Positions 9,328 to 20,682 of a stretch of DNA of 64,000 nt are shown one piece after another. Each line of letters starts with the position of its first letter. The first letter of the stretch is position 1. A model generated the notes under the pieces. That model was not told the origin of the DNA, did not search any database, and worked only from the letters and a program-made list of their open reading frames with translations. The DNA comes from Trematomus loennbergii (lineage: Eukaryota > Chordata > Actinopteri > Perciformes > Nototheniidae). The stretch spans positions 248,001 to 312,000 of the forward strand of contig JAAOOA010000375.1 in NCBI GenBank assembly GCA_012861695.1, read 5' to 3'. Made by a program: the position numbers and the translations under genes.

Positions 9328-10319
9328 TGCTGCGTTCACACCGGACGCGATGCGCTGTTTGGGGCGGCGCGATTACATGTAAAGTCAATGCAGAGACGTG
9401 GACAGACGCAAATTCGCTCCGACGGCGCGCATGAAGCGGTGGACGTGGCGCGAATCACACGATTGAGGCGATTGAATGGTGCCGCGTTAAACGCGAGAGT
9501 TCAATTTTTTCAACTCGAGCGTCAAATTCACGTGACGCGTTCTCGCGGAAGCCAATCAGCGGTGAGGATCTCAGCCGCCGTCACTGACGTTCAACCACAC
9601 AACATCAGCCGTTAGCTGTTAGCAGTTAGCACACAGAGCTCACAGCTCCTCTACCGTTCAGAAACTAGACAAAAGTTAAACAAGTACAAACCACAGACTG
9701 TCTGTGCCATGGTGAATACAGTCGCTGCTTTATTTATGTCTGTAGGCCGTTGTTATGAGTGTGGAATGAGCATATACAACGTTAGCTTAGCCTGGTCGAC
9801 CCGATCTTCATTCAGAAAACAAGCATTTTAAAAGGTTTTTCGCCTGCCGTCTTGTCTGCAGACTTGTCAAAGCAATAATTCCTTGTTTTTACTAACCGGT
9901 ATCAGTATGTTGTTACTTCAGCATCATTTAGAAACGTGTATTACAATTTAATCACTGTAAAATATGTTCATTTTGTTGTAGTTGTAGCCCCCGAGCCAGC
10001 GCGTCTTGTTTGAATGATGCGAGTAAACACAGCTGGCAGCCGCGGTGAAACTCGAGCGTTTAGAGCGATGCGATAGGAGCGATTAGAGCGAAGCAAATAT
10101 TCGCATCGCGTCCGGTGTGAACGCAGCATTACATAGTCAACGACAGAAATAATCAAAACGATCTTGCATGGAAGTGTAAACAACCTCAACTGTCCGTCAA
10201 CGGCGCGTCAACGGTATGTCTGTTTTGAATGACGCGATAAAACAAACTGCAAGCCGCGGTGAAACTTGAGCGATTGGAGCGAAGCGAATATTCGCATCGC
10301 GTCCGGTGTGAACGCAGCA
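9328..10319. mobile_element. Harbinger-type MITE with TAA target duplication
   Basis: 992 bp with terminal repeats TGCTGCGTTCACACCGG and CCGGTGTGAACGCAGCA. It is flanked by TAA at 9325-9327 and 10320-10322; the empty site with a single TAA is present at 13584-13586. A 3-bp TWA duplication is the hallmark of PIF/Harbinger. A second right terminus at 10100-10128 suggests one copy nested in another. Its core (about 9650-9960) also occurs, inverted, at 43180-43480 and 23200-23560. No transposase. Confidence 0.85.
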
Positions 10320-10426
10320 TAAGACTGAATAACATGTTCTATTTGCAATTAAAGATTGATAATTGTGTGTATTGGGTAGAGACTAGAGAGGGCTGGAATT
10401 TTTTTTGGGCGGAGAGGGCCTTTTAT
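10320..10426 (+). repeat. Direct repeat R1 (right part)
   Basis: Continues R1 after the MITE and matches 13584-13693. It ends where the copies diverge: TGTAAGGG at 10427 against CAGTTATT at 13694. This marks the left edge of the segment holding the Crypton. Confidence 0.8.
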
Positions 10427-10741
10427 GTAAGGGATAATGTGCAAAAGAACACCTTCATGCCGATCTAGATCTTTTACCCATAATGACCGCGTCGCTGCAC
10501 ATTATCCCGCTTATTACATGGCCACATTCTCAACAAAGTAACGATATGACTCCCAATATTAATTGAAATGCTTTTATTGTTTTAGAAAATGTTTTAATGA
10601 TTAAAAACATAGTTGTAACTGATTTAAAATGACATTCATCCGCTACGAAAAATAGTCCGTTGTTGATGTTTGAACTAGGCTGTTGTAACGACAGGAACTG
10701 CTTCGATAGCAACTAACTCTGTGCATGTTAGCATTTGAGCC

Positions 10742-13205
10742 TTAGCTGTAATTAACATTAACCTGAACGTTTCCATTAATAGTACAATGTGACATGGTGA
10801 ATGGGAAATCTTTAGGGATATTGAGATCAACGTGTCTGTCCTCGATCCTCTCTCCTTGCGGGGGTTTCGCAGATGACACATCTGAAAGCACAATTCCCAA
10901 CATGTAAAAAAACGGGAAACAATATTGCCACAGTTGTATCGCTACCGCTAATGTGTGTGTAAGGACAGACAACATGGAAAGGCACTGACCCGATGTGGTG
11001 CTATTTCCTGGGTTGGAGGACAGGATGTTGCTCCATTTCTCCCTTTCGGTTATTGTTGGAGCCCAGGCTGCGTTTCACTTCGGTTAAATGGATTCCTTGC
11101 ATCCCTCACTTGCGTCGTTTCCCTGCGACTAGTCCCTCCTACCAGGGAAGCATGGAGAGACGCAAGGAAACCACGAGAAGCAGGGAAATGAGTTTTAAGA
11201 GCAATGGGACGTCCTTTCCTCCGGAGCATCACGTGAAGCGACGTCCGTTTGTGATGACGCTGCACAGCTGATCGTCTGACAGCAGCTCTGTCCCCGTTAT
11301 TTTCACAAACACCCCCGCCTCTGTTAGTACACATTTACTGACACAAACATTTGTATCATCTGTTGTAGACCCAAATAAATCAAATCAAATAAGAACTCAT
11401 TCTCAAAAAAGATAAACGCCATTCTTAAAATGTATAAACGAACAATAGTTTGATTAATATTGATTAGAGTGCACAATAGAAATAAAATAATTGAGAGAAG
11501 AAAAAGAGATATGTTATCTATCAAAACCCAGTTAGATTAACATTCATTGGATTGCACACTTTGTTTGTTTGTGTGGATATGTAGCAAATCAACATTTTAA
11601 ATAGCACTTAATGACTGACTGAATGGAAATGACAATAAATGAAAATGTAAAACGAAAAAAGCGATCATGAAAATGTTTCCAATAAATGAATAAAATGATT
11701 TTTGACCACTTTGTTGTTCAGATATATCACATATTTGTAACTGAATGATGCATTCATTGAAACAAAACACGGTATAAACTGAGGAGTGAGTCCCGTGAGT
11801 TTCATGTGTTTTCTCCACTCCGCTGGGAAACTCTGCTCTCATGTCAAGAAGCATCAGATCAGTGCATGCGCTGCATCGTCCAATCAGTGAGCGATACACA
11901 GTAAGGGGGCGGGGCGAGTGTCTGAGGATTTCATCGAAGGATGGTCTGGTGGTTCCTCGATTATAGCTCCTCCATTATCGCTCCTCGCTCCTCGCTCCTC
12001 GCTCCTCGGTCCTCCGGCAAAAATAAGGCCATTGGGACGCTACTCAAGATGGCGCAGACAAATCAACTTCCGGTGAGACCGAGACCGAGGAGCGAGGAAA
12101 TGAAAATAAGAGAAGTGAAACGCAGCCCCAGTAACTCTTCAGGCTGCTCTCGCACCTGTGCCCAGTCACATACATGATCTCTTTTGATCCAAGACCAGCC
12201 TGAGAGAGCAGTTGTACAGCCGTGCTTCTCAAGCTATGGTTTGTGTAGCGCTTTGAAAGCTGGGCTGCCTGGCTTATTGTGGGTAGCATTTGCCCAAAAG
12301 GAAATTATGTCCCATGGGCTCACGTGAATACCACACTGATTCACCGTTGAGAAGCTGTTGGTCCTTTTTTAGTGGGTGAAGGTAGAAGGCGTCAGATTGG
12401 CACAGGGAAACATACTTTTTGAAGCTGGCAACGGGGCAATTTTGGTTTTCAGGCTCGGCGAAAATAAAACCTCTGTCATTCTCTTTATTCGTGTCTTTTG
12501 GATCTTTATGATTTTTGGTATTGGCGTTGTGGGCAAGAGATATATATTCGCATCTGTGATCATCACGTTTCAAAATAAAAGAGCTTTGATTCAAATGTCG
12601 ATTTCCCTCTCTGCCTCGTTTGGCAAGATGCAGTTGGACATCCATCCACACTTTCCGGACCAGTCCGCCGGCTGTGTTCACAGACAGCGCCTGTGAAGCC
12701 CTGAGCAGCCGCAAATCCGCAGCTGAGATAGGCGGGTGGTGCTGGCTGACGTCTTTCCCGTTTTTGCGGAGCTTTTTTACAACAGATGTGAAAACATCGT
12801 TGCTTGCTTTAAAAGTAGCGCAGTTCATGATGTCAAACCTTGGAAAGGTTCTTGATATCCCTGCCCTAATGCCCAAGTAACTGGCAACTGAATACGTTTT
12901 GCCGTTTGAGGTCTGGACCGTTGCATAAAAGGACCGCAGCTGCGTGTTCAGGGTTTCTGCTCCATAGCTGTCAAACTCTGTTGGTTCTTTTTTTTCAATC
13001 AACCAGTCTTTAAATAGTTTCATAGCCCATAATGTGTTCCGTTTTGTATTCAATTCATGCCTGTCCTCTTCAATTTGGTCGATTTCTCTGTCATTCAAAT
13101 CTCGGTGTCTTTTCGCCTCTCTTACTTCTCCGCTGTTTTCTTGTCCCTCTTGTCTTTTCTTTTCTTCACTGGGGACTCATCAGCCACTAACCATTCCTCC
13201 AAATT
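10742..13205 (-). pseudogene. Crypton tyrosine recombinase (KIAA1958/DUF3504-like), split by a MITE
   Basis: Minus-strand reading of a Crypton-type tyrosine recombinase, the enzyme that moves these elements by site-specific recombination. N-terminal basic and coiled-coil part around 13205-13020 (frame change near 13125), then a core-binding region ([26 protein letters not shown]). The catalytic domain carries the first Arg in [10 protein letters not shown], the box [23 protein letters not shown] and the presumed nucleophile Tyr in LKSYW. A frame change lies near 12288. A MITE occupies 11066-12127 right after the SYW codons; beyond it the reading resumes in frame (APTITEREKW) and runs to a stop at 10742-10744 with a CTINGNVQVNV tail typical of these proteins. 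Domesticated relatives are KCTD1, QRICH1 and ZMYM proteins, but length and repeat context favour an element copy. Confidence 0.85.
11066..12127. mobile_element. MITE inserted in the Crypton catalytic domain
   Basis: 1062 bp with 16-bp perfect terminal inverted repeats GGCTGCGTTTCACTTC (11066-11081) and GAAGTGAAACGCAGCC (12112-12127), flanked by CCA at 11063-11065 and 12128-12130. The interior has GCTCCTC repeats near 11980-12010 and no transposase. The 3-bp duplication is confirmed because the Crypton frame continues across it. Superfamily uncertain. Confidence 0.85.
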
Positions 13206-13545
13206 ACTGTGCTCTCCAATATATTAAAATTAATGTTAAAATCCTCCATGTTGCTATCACACGACAGCGGAAAACTAAAGACAAGCAGACAGTTTGCTTG
13301 CTTTTCAAACTGTTACATTTGAAAAACAGTTATTTGACCGAACTTCTTTCTGAGCGTCTCTTGTCTTGTCAGTTCGAAAAGCAAACTGTATACAGTTCAA
13401 TCGACCGGACTTCTTTCTGCAGATTTGAGCGTCCTTAACAACGGTCATAAATCCTTGACAGCGGTCTGTCTGTTCTGGAATAACAACGTGTCACGTGTTC
13501 TGAATTGACCAATCAGAATCGAGTATTCAACTAAACCATGTAATA

Positions 13546-13693
13546 ATATCTTTGCCTTGAAAAATATTCGATGCACACACACACTAAGACTGAATATCAT
13601 GTTCTATTTGCAATTAAAGATTGATAATTATGTGTATTGGGTAGAGACTAGAGAGTGCTGACATTTTTTTTGGGCGGAGAGGGCCTTTTATCA
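13546..13693 (+). repeat. Direct repeat R2 (uninterrupted copy)
   Basis: Second copy of the 150-bp segment. It lacks the Harbinger-type MITE and shows the empty TAA target. R1 and R2 flank the 3.1-kb Crypton-bearing segment. Confidence 0.85.
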
Positions 13694-13734
13694 GTTATTA
13701 AAGTATTAAAGTTGAAACGCAATGATTAAAAGCT

Positions 13735-13812
13735 CACCCATTCCGGGCTTTGAACCAGCTGCCAGAGGACATCTCCGCATTCGGGCCGGCGGCTCTATCC
13801 ACTGGGCTATCT
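13735..13812 (-). other. tRNA-like sequence (A and B box motifs)
   Basis: The minus strand has TAGCCCAGTGGATAGAGC (A-box-like) and, about 35 bp on, GGTTCAAAGCCCG (B-box-like). The T-arm and acceptor stems do not pair well, so it is not a functional tRNA. It is probably a tRNA-derived internal promoter of a SINE-like or hAT-internal piece. Confidence 0.35.
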
Positions 13813-14424
13813 ATTACTTAAGCTTTTCAACTGTTTTTATATTAATCATAATTGTCTTTTGTTCACAACTTCTCCGCATTTCGAAGTGTTTCCCGAGCCA
13901 GAACGACCTATCTTTCTTCCTGGCTTGCTCTATAATGACCCAATTAAAATGCAATACCAACAACAACTCAACAGCAACAACGTAAACTACGACAACAACC
14001 CACACATTGCTCATTGTTTAGAGCGGTTATAAAGTGTTGAAGAGCTCAAATTCGAAACTGTTTCAACCTGTCACCAGTCAGAATAGAGACGAGGCAGTGC
14101 ATTGAATCACCTGATTGGACGGCGAACCAGTGAGTTGATTCATTCAAGAAATGAAGCAGTTGCTGCTTCTGACGTCATATGTCACGTGATTTGAAGCAAG
14201 CTTCGAATCACTGCTTCTATTGGCCCGATGAGAGGTAGTGAAGGCAACACTTGTTATGCACACCCGGACGGAGGAAACCAAACTGCGGCCGGAAGAAGGA
14301 AGTGAAGTTGGAGACGCGTGGCAGAAAGCTCAGAGAGAATCGGAAATTCGGATACATACAGAAACGGTAGCATTGGACTGTTATTTTGGCGGATTTGCAT
14401 AAACTGTACATTGAGTGTTTCATC

Positions 14425-15655
14425 ATGTCAACCAGCTCAGATGGTAGCCAAAGAAACAATATGGAATGGATGATATCCAAAGCTGCGAAGAAGAAAAGAT
14501 CTTTGAGAGAAAGAGATAGTTCAGTAAGAGCTCGAAGTTGGTCGGATTGGTCGGGTGAAGCAGACGAGGCTAAGCAAAACAAAAAATCAAGAGTCAGTCA
14601 AAATGACAGCCAAGCAATGTTGAATAAAGAAATAGAACACGAGTGGAAAGTTGTAATAGAATTCAATCAGGATGGTGGGCATTACCACCCGATTAAACTT
14701 ACCAAAGCAATTGAAAAAGAGATTGGAAAAATTAAATTTGCTAAATTCATGAACAACAAGCGGGTATTGATACATGCCAATAACAAACAGCAGCAGGAAA
14801 AGATTCTGGGAATGAACTCACTGAATGGGGAGAAAATGAAGGCGCATGTTCCAGGAGCAATGGCAAAACTGAGAGGAGTAATCTCAGGAGTACCATTGGA
14901 CATGTCAATGGAAGATGTGAAAAGTGAATTAAAAGGAGGCAAAATAGTGGAAGTCACAAGGCTTAAAAGCAAACGGGATGGTACACTCAAAGAAACATTA
15001 TCAGTTCTCATTCAGTTTGAGAGAACCTTACCTAAGGCAGTACAAATGGGATATTTGAACTTCATGGTTAGGGAGTACATCCCCAAACCTCTCAGGTGCT
15101 ACGCATGTCAACGAATGGGGCACACAGCGCAGCAGTGTAAAGGACAGCTAAGGTGTGCGAGATGCGGAGGAAAACATGAGTATGGAAAATGTGAAAAGGA
15201 TGCAAAGGTTAAATGTTGTAACTGCGGAGGAGATCACAGTGCTGCGTTTGGAGGTTGTGAAGTGCAGAGAGAGGCCAGAGAGGTGCAGAGAGTTAAGATT
15301 ACAAACAAAGTTTCATACGCAGAAGCAATAAAGAAAGTAAGGGGAACAGTAACAATCAATAAGACCCCTAGTGGAATGGAGCAGAGCATTACAATACAAA
15401 ATGTCAGGAACACACCAAAAAGTAATCTTCAAATCCAACCCCACAGCGCCACCAAGAGTAAAGAGGATGATGATGTTTTAGGAGTGAAAAAGGTGAATTT
15501 TGTGGTATTTATATGCCATACTGTAAATGTTGCATTCAGTTAAAAAAGAAAAGTGATAGAATCAAAGCCATTGTGGAGGCAGCTGGAAAATTCCTTGACA
15601 TGAAAGATATTAAAGCAGATCAGATACATGCAATGCTAACTATAATGGAGCTGGG
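14425..15655 (+). pseudogene. LINE L1 ORF1 (RNA-binding protein with three CCHC knuckles)
   Basis: ATG at 14425. A basic, serine-rich N-terminus, then an RRM-like region shared with the copy at 57511 (WKVVIEFNQDGG.., HVPGA, GVISGVP). Three zinc knuckles follow at residues about 224-280: CYACQRMGHTAQQC, CARCGGKHEYGKC and CCNCGGDHSAAFGGC. The frame stops at 15541-15543. The relative at 57511-58718 continues for about 45 more residues, and the matching IVEAAGKFLDMKDI is found here in another frame, so a small indel truncated ORF1 near 15540. In the family ORF1p coats the element RNA and chaperones reverse transcription. Confidence 0.85.
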
Positions 15656-15692
15656 GAAAATGAAAATCAGGATGAGGGTTAGATCCTTAATC

Positions 15693-18600
15693 ATGGTGCT
15701 GCACATACTACAGTGGAACGCAAGAAGCCTCATAGCTAATGGTCAAGAATTCAAGAAATATATATATGATCTAGAGGTAGTCCCTGAGGTAATATGTGTG
15801 CAAGAAACCTGGTTACGACCTCAATTAGACTTTGTCATTCCAGGATTTAGCTGTATAAGGCATGATAGAGATAATAATCAAAATGGTGGAGGGTGTGCCA
15901 CGTTTCTCAAAGATGGTGTGGCATATAGGGAGGTGCAATCTCCTGATGATATAGAGTGTATTATAGTGGAAATCTGCAACCCTAGGAAACAAGATAACAT
16001 TAGGATAATCAATTTATACAACCCATGTAAAAATCTAACCACTGATATATTTAAAGAAATAGCAGGCAATAAACATAGGAAGGAAGTTTGGTGTGGTGAT
16101 TTCAATGCACACAACAGTCTATGGGGCAGCAACCATACAGACAGTAACGGAAATATAGTGGAAGAAATGCTGGAGGAAAGAACACTAGTATGCCTTAATG
16201 ATGGACATGGCACAAGAGTAGATGTACACAGGGGGAAAGTCTCATGCCTGGATCTGACATTAGTGTCAAACTGTTTGGTTCATACATGCGAATGGTTTGT
16301 TTTGAATAACTCCACAGTAGGAAGTGACCATTATCCAGTGCTTACTAAAATGAATACTAATGTATATATACAGGAAGGAGGTGCAATAACCAGGTGGTGC
16401 TTTGCTAAAGCTGATTGGGGGAAATGTAGGATATGGTGTGAGGAGTCGGTACACCTGCTAACATCAGAGGGAAGCATAGAGGTAATTACAAGCCAAATAA
16501 CGCAACATATTCTAAATGCAGCAGAGAACAGTATACCCAAAACAACAACCAAGGGTAGGAAGAAAGTGGTGCCATGGTGGAATGAGGAATGCAGCAGGGC
16601 TATTAAAGAGCGAAATAATGCATTTAGAGAATTAAAGAAAAACATGACACAAAATAATGTTATAGAGTTTCAAAGGAAAAGGGCAGCTGCTCGAAGGACA
16701 ATCAAATACACAAAAAAAGAACATGGAGAGAATTTTGTTCTACCATTGGCAGAGGAGTAAAATTAGGTGATGTCTGGTCCATGTTTAAGCGGATGAGTGG
16801 GAAAAGGAAATCCATTAAAATTCCAGCTTTGGTTGATGGGGAGAGGCTGGCAGTGACAGATAAAGAGAAGGCAGACATGTTAGGAAGGACACTTGCAGCA
16901 GTACATAGCGGGGAACATCTCAGTGATATTCATAGGCAGCAAAAACAGCAGTTACTAGCAGAGAATGAAAACGTGAAGGAGAAGAGACAGGATAATAGGT
17001 CAGCTCTTGATGTGGAATTTACAATGTCAGAACTCAAAATAGCCTTACAAGGTACAGGTTATACAGCCCCAGGACAAGACCAGCTATGTTATGCTATGTT
17101 TAGACAGTTGCCTATGGAAACTATGACAATGGTGCTGAGTCTTTTCAATAAAATCTGGAGAGAAGGAGATATGCCAAGTTTGTGGAAAACAGCAGTCGTG
17201 CTACCATTCAATAAGCCAGGGAAAGATACAGCTAACCCTAGTAACTACAGACCAATAGCTCTTACATCACACCTATGTAAATGGATGGAAAAGATCATTG
17301 TCCGTAGGCTCTCACATGTACTGGAGCAGAAAGGGCTGCTGAGTAGTTTTCAGAGCGGATTTCGTAAAGGGCGGTCCACAATAGATGCTTTAGTAAGAGT
17401 GAGTAATGATGTGGAAAAAACATTGAAAATGAAAGAGATAATGGCAATAGTGTACTTTGACATTGAAAAGGCGTATGACTGTATGTGGAGGGATGGGTTA
17501 CTGATCAAATTGAGTAGAATGGGTATTGGAGGGAGAATGTACAATTGGGTAAGGGCCTTTTTAACAGACAGGACATTTAGAGTAAAGGTTGGAGCAGATA
17601 TTTCCAACTATTTTGAAATAGAAAATGGTATCCCCAAGGGAGTGCAGTCAGTCCAATATTATTTAACATCATGATCAATGATATATTTACATGTTTAGAC
17701 ACATGCATTCAATCGGCTCTATACGCAGATGATGGGGCTATTTGGATGAGGGGAAGAAATGCCCCATACGTAATGGAGAATATAGCTAGAGCGATTAAAA
17801 AAGTGGAGAGGTGGTCATATAACTGGGGATTCAAAATGTCAGAAAGCAAGTCATGCTACATGGTATTCACAAACAAACGCAAGATTGATGGCCAACAGCT
17901 AACACTATATGATCGTCCAATGACAAAGGTGAATGAGTTCAAATACCTAGGACTGTGGTTTGATAGCAAATATACATGGAAAATGCATATTAAACAAGTG
18001 GAAACAAAATGCAAAAAGTATTAAATGTATTGCGGCTGTAGCTGGATGCAACTGGGGCGCAGACAAACAAGCATTAATAGAATTTACAGATCAATTATGA
18101 GGTCCACAATAGATTATGGTTGTATAGTGTATGGAGCAGCAGCAAAAACATCGCTTTTAAAAATGATAGAATACAATATAAAGCATTGCGGTTGTGTATT
18201 GGAGCGATAAAGTCATCCCCTATCAATGCAGTTCTGATAGAAGCAGGAGAGACACCTCTGGAGATCAGAAGAGAGAAACTTGCTCTGTCATACTGGGTCA
18301 GGCTACAAGGAAGTGGAGAAGAAAATATTTCAAACAGAATATTACAGGATTGCTGGGAATATGCAAAATTCCAGGGACGTGGGTTTGGCTGGACGAGTAA
18401 GGAGAGAACGAGGGCATATGGAGTGGAGAATATCACGTTTGCCAAAGCAACCCCATTTAGTGTTCCCCATGGCTTTTCCCAGAAGCTAAAATAGATATGA
18501 GTATTGTAGAAAAGAAAAAAGAGTGGCAAGTAAATGAAGTGGGAATTAAAACAAGTATGTATCTGAATGAAAAGTATTACAATTGCCTACAAATGTACAC

Positions 18601-19438
18601 AGATGGTTCTAAGAACAAGGAAGAGTGTGTTGGATTGGTATATACATCCCAGAATTTAAAATATCTATTTCAAAAAGAGCGTCTGATCAATTATCAGTGT
18701 ACACAGCAGAAATGCTGCTGTAATAATAGGATTACAGTGGGTTGAAGAGGTCAGACCAGATAGGGTGGTGATGTGCACAGATTCATTGTCCATATTACAA
18801 AGCATACAATCAACAACAACTGCCAGAGAAGACATTCTCATAGAACTGAATCATAGCCTGTTAAGACTGCACAGAGGCGGCATAGATCTGCAGTTCTGCT
18901 GGGTGCCTGCACATGAGGGGGTGAAAGGGAACGAGTGTGCTGATAAATTAGCAAAAAGTGCACTACAAAAGGAAATCACATTACCAGTTCAACTTGGTAA
19001 AGGAGAAGGAAAAAGTTAAAAGAAGAAAGGGATGGAGATCTGGCAGAAAAGGTGGGAGAAAGACCAGAAAGGCAAAGATATCACAAAGTACAAAAGACAA
19101 TTACAATTCATATTTATAAAGAAAGAAACAGAAGGGAGGAAATCACGATCGCTAGACTCAGAATAAATCACACAGCATTGAATGGTACTCTGTATATCAT
19201 GGGGAAAAGTGACAGTGACAAGTGTGGGAGCTTGTGGAGTAAAAGAAGATGTAGAACATATCTTGATACATTGTGACATCTATAAAGCGAAAGAGAAAAA
19301 CTAAAGGCTAAAGTTTTAGAGGCAGAGAGGGAATGGAGTGTGGTTGGTGTTTTGGGAACAAAAGGAGAGGGAGTGAGAGCTACCAGAAAGGCACTGTTTA
19401 CATTCTTGAGTGAAACTGGGGTAGGAAAAATAATTTAA
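15693..19438 (+). pseudogene. LINE L1 ORF2 (endonuclease, reverse transcriptase, RNase H), frameshifted
   Basis: ATG 15693, 38 bp after the ORF1 end. APE-type endonuclease at 15700-16360 (LQWNARSL, QETWL, CGDFNAHNSLWG, LDLTLV, SDHYPV). Frame change near 16722. Reverse transcriptase at about 17060-18010 (NYRPIALTSHLCK, FQSGFRKGRST, YFDIEKAYD, and catalytic ALYADD near 17700), with frame changes near 17640 and 18015. RNase H at about 18590-18990 (MYTDGSK, CTDSLS, WVPAHEGVKGNE) with a break near 18745. The C-terminal zinc motif region near 19220-19290 is frameshifted. The enzyme nicks target DNA and primes cDNA there. Catalytic residues survive but the frame does not, so it is dead. Confidence 0.88.
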
Positions 19439-19637
19439 CATTAGGTCAGAAAGAACATAGATTTTTATTTTTGTTTTATTTATTTCATGTTTTTTTTTGT
19501 GTTATTTATTTATTTATTTTGATTAGATCATAGGTTAAAGAGTTGGTATGATATGATGATTCATACTCATGTACAGTAGGTGGCGGTATGCACCTTTTAA
19601 GTTGTTTGCAATCCGCCAAAAACGAAGAGAAGAAGAA

Positions 19638-20141
19638 GAACAGACGGGAGGAGATCACCATCACTAGACTCTGACTGGATCATACAGGATTAAACGGAAC
19701 AATGTTTTTAAAGGAAAAAAGCAAAGTTGAAGAATGCAGGGGGTGTGGAGTGAAAGAAAATGTGGAACACATCGTATTACACTGCAACATGTAGAAAACA
19801 GAGAGGGAACAACTAAGAGACAGGGTCAGAGAGGCAGGAAGGGAGTGGAGCCTGATGGGGACACTGGGGACAGAAGGTGAGGGGGTAAGAGCTACCAGGA
19901 AGACCATTCTTAAGTATTTGAGTAAAACAGGATTGATTGGAAGAATTTAAAACAACGTAAATACAGTGGTATAATTCCACAAATGGTGATAGGATGATAT
20001 GGTGATACACACTCTTGTACAGTAGGTGGCGGTATGCACCTTAAAGTTGTTTGCAATCCGCCAAAAACCGAGAGAAGAAGAAGAAGAAGAAGAAGAAGAA
20101 GAAGAAGAAGAAGAAGAAGAAGAAGAAGAAGAAGAAGAAGA
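19638..20141 (+). mobile_element. Second LINE 3' end (L1b) with long GAA tail, directly upstream of gene A
   Basis: Begins inside the ORF2 C-terminus (NRREEITITR frame; zinc motif CRGCGVKENVEHIVLHC with an in-frame TAG soon after). It ends with the family 3' end (CAGTAGGTGGCGGTATGCACC, CAATCCGCCAAAAACC) and a GAA array at about 20073-20141. Gene A's conserved 5' leader (AACCTGGATCCATGTGGCG) follows without a gap. Confidence 0.85.
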
Positions 20142-20418
20142 ACCTGGATCCATGTGGCGTCTCGTCGCTACGGTTCTCTCTCTGTGTTCCTGAGAAAGTG
20201 TGTGTGAGCTCCAGCACTACTGATCCATCATCTGTGTGTCTGGATAAACCTCCGAATGGACTCTGTGCTCTTTTTTCTGGAGCGTTTACCTCGGACTATA
20301 GGAGCTAGCTTAGCATGCTAGCTGGAAACACGTTAGCAACACTAGTCAGATTGAGAGTTTGATGGAGAGAGAAACGGTGTGTTTAACGGAGTCTGCAGGA
20401 AAAGGTGATCTAGGAAAC

Positions 20419-20605
20419 ATGAGTAAAGTCCAAATGCTGCTGTCGTTGAAGAAGCAGCGACTCACTACTGAAGAGATATTTGCTCTGTTTGAACAAACAA
20501 TAGCAGAGCTCGAGGAGGAGCTGTCTCTTTCCAAAGAGGAGAACAAGAGACTCCAGAAACTACTGGACGCTGTTTTACAGCCTCAGCTTCGGATACACAG
20601 AGCAG
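20419..20605 (+). CDS. Zinc-finger gene A, exon 1 (N-terminal coiled coil)
   Basis: ATG at 20419 starts MSKVQMLLSLKKQRLTTEE, followed by a leucine/glutamate-rich heptad region (FEQTIAELEEELSLSKEE, KRLQKLLDAV) that should form a coiled coil. The exon ends at 20605 after RIHRA plus one base, with a GT donor at 20606. Exon 2 begins AC, so the split codon makes Asp (phase 1). An upstream in-frame ATG at 20362 would add 19 residues. Gene C has a 1-bp deletion between the two ATGs, which leaves the downstream ATG as the one shared by all copies. The donor reads GTCTGT where B and C have GTATGT. This exon type is a common N-terminal module of fish C2H2 proteins. Confidence 0.85.
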
Positions 20606-20682
20606 GTCTGTTCCCTTTACTCTCCATTAACACTTTAAACTCTTCAGTAGCACTTTATTATCACATTAATAACACTTTAGAC

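Larger units (their letters stand above)
9150..14215. mobile_element. hAT-like element turned into a nest of DNA transposons
   Basis: The outer ends look like one family: left TAGTGATGGCAAAATGAAGC, right reverse complement CAGTGATTCGAAGCTTGC, both followed by GAAGC-rich subterminal sequence. Inside lie a Harbinger-type MITE (9328-10319), a duplicated 150-bp internal segment, a Crypton (about 10742-13205) split by another MITE, and a tRNA-like stretch. No hAT transposase is seen and no clear 8-bp duplication, so the outer assignment is tentative. Confidence 0.45.
14217..19637 (+). mobile_element. I-group (I/Nimb-like) LINE, nearly full length, copy L1
   Basis: About 5.4 kb: 5' UTR, ORF1 with three CCHC knuckles, ORF2 with endonuclease, reverse transcriptase, RNase H and a C-terminal zinc motif, then a short 3' UTR. 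The UTR ends in CAGTAGGTGGCGGTATGCACC, AATCCGCCAAAA and a GAA-repeat tail (about 19624-19637). RNase H plus a three-knuckle ORF1 places it in the I group. At least seven frame changes make it inactive. The sequence right after its tail repeats the L0 fragment at 9076-9149. Confidence 0.9.

Noticed and set aside
13735..13812. Possible functional tRNA gene
   Set aside because: A- and B-box-like motifs are there, but the T-arm, anticodon arm and acceptor stem do not pair; kept only as a tRNA-like sequence.
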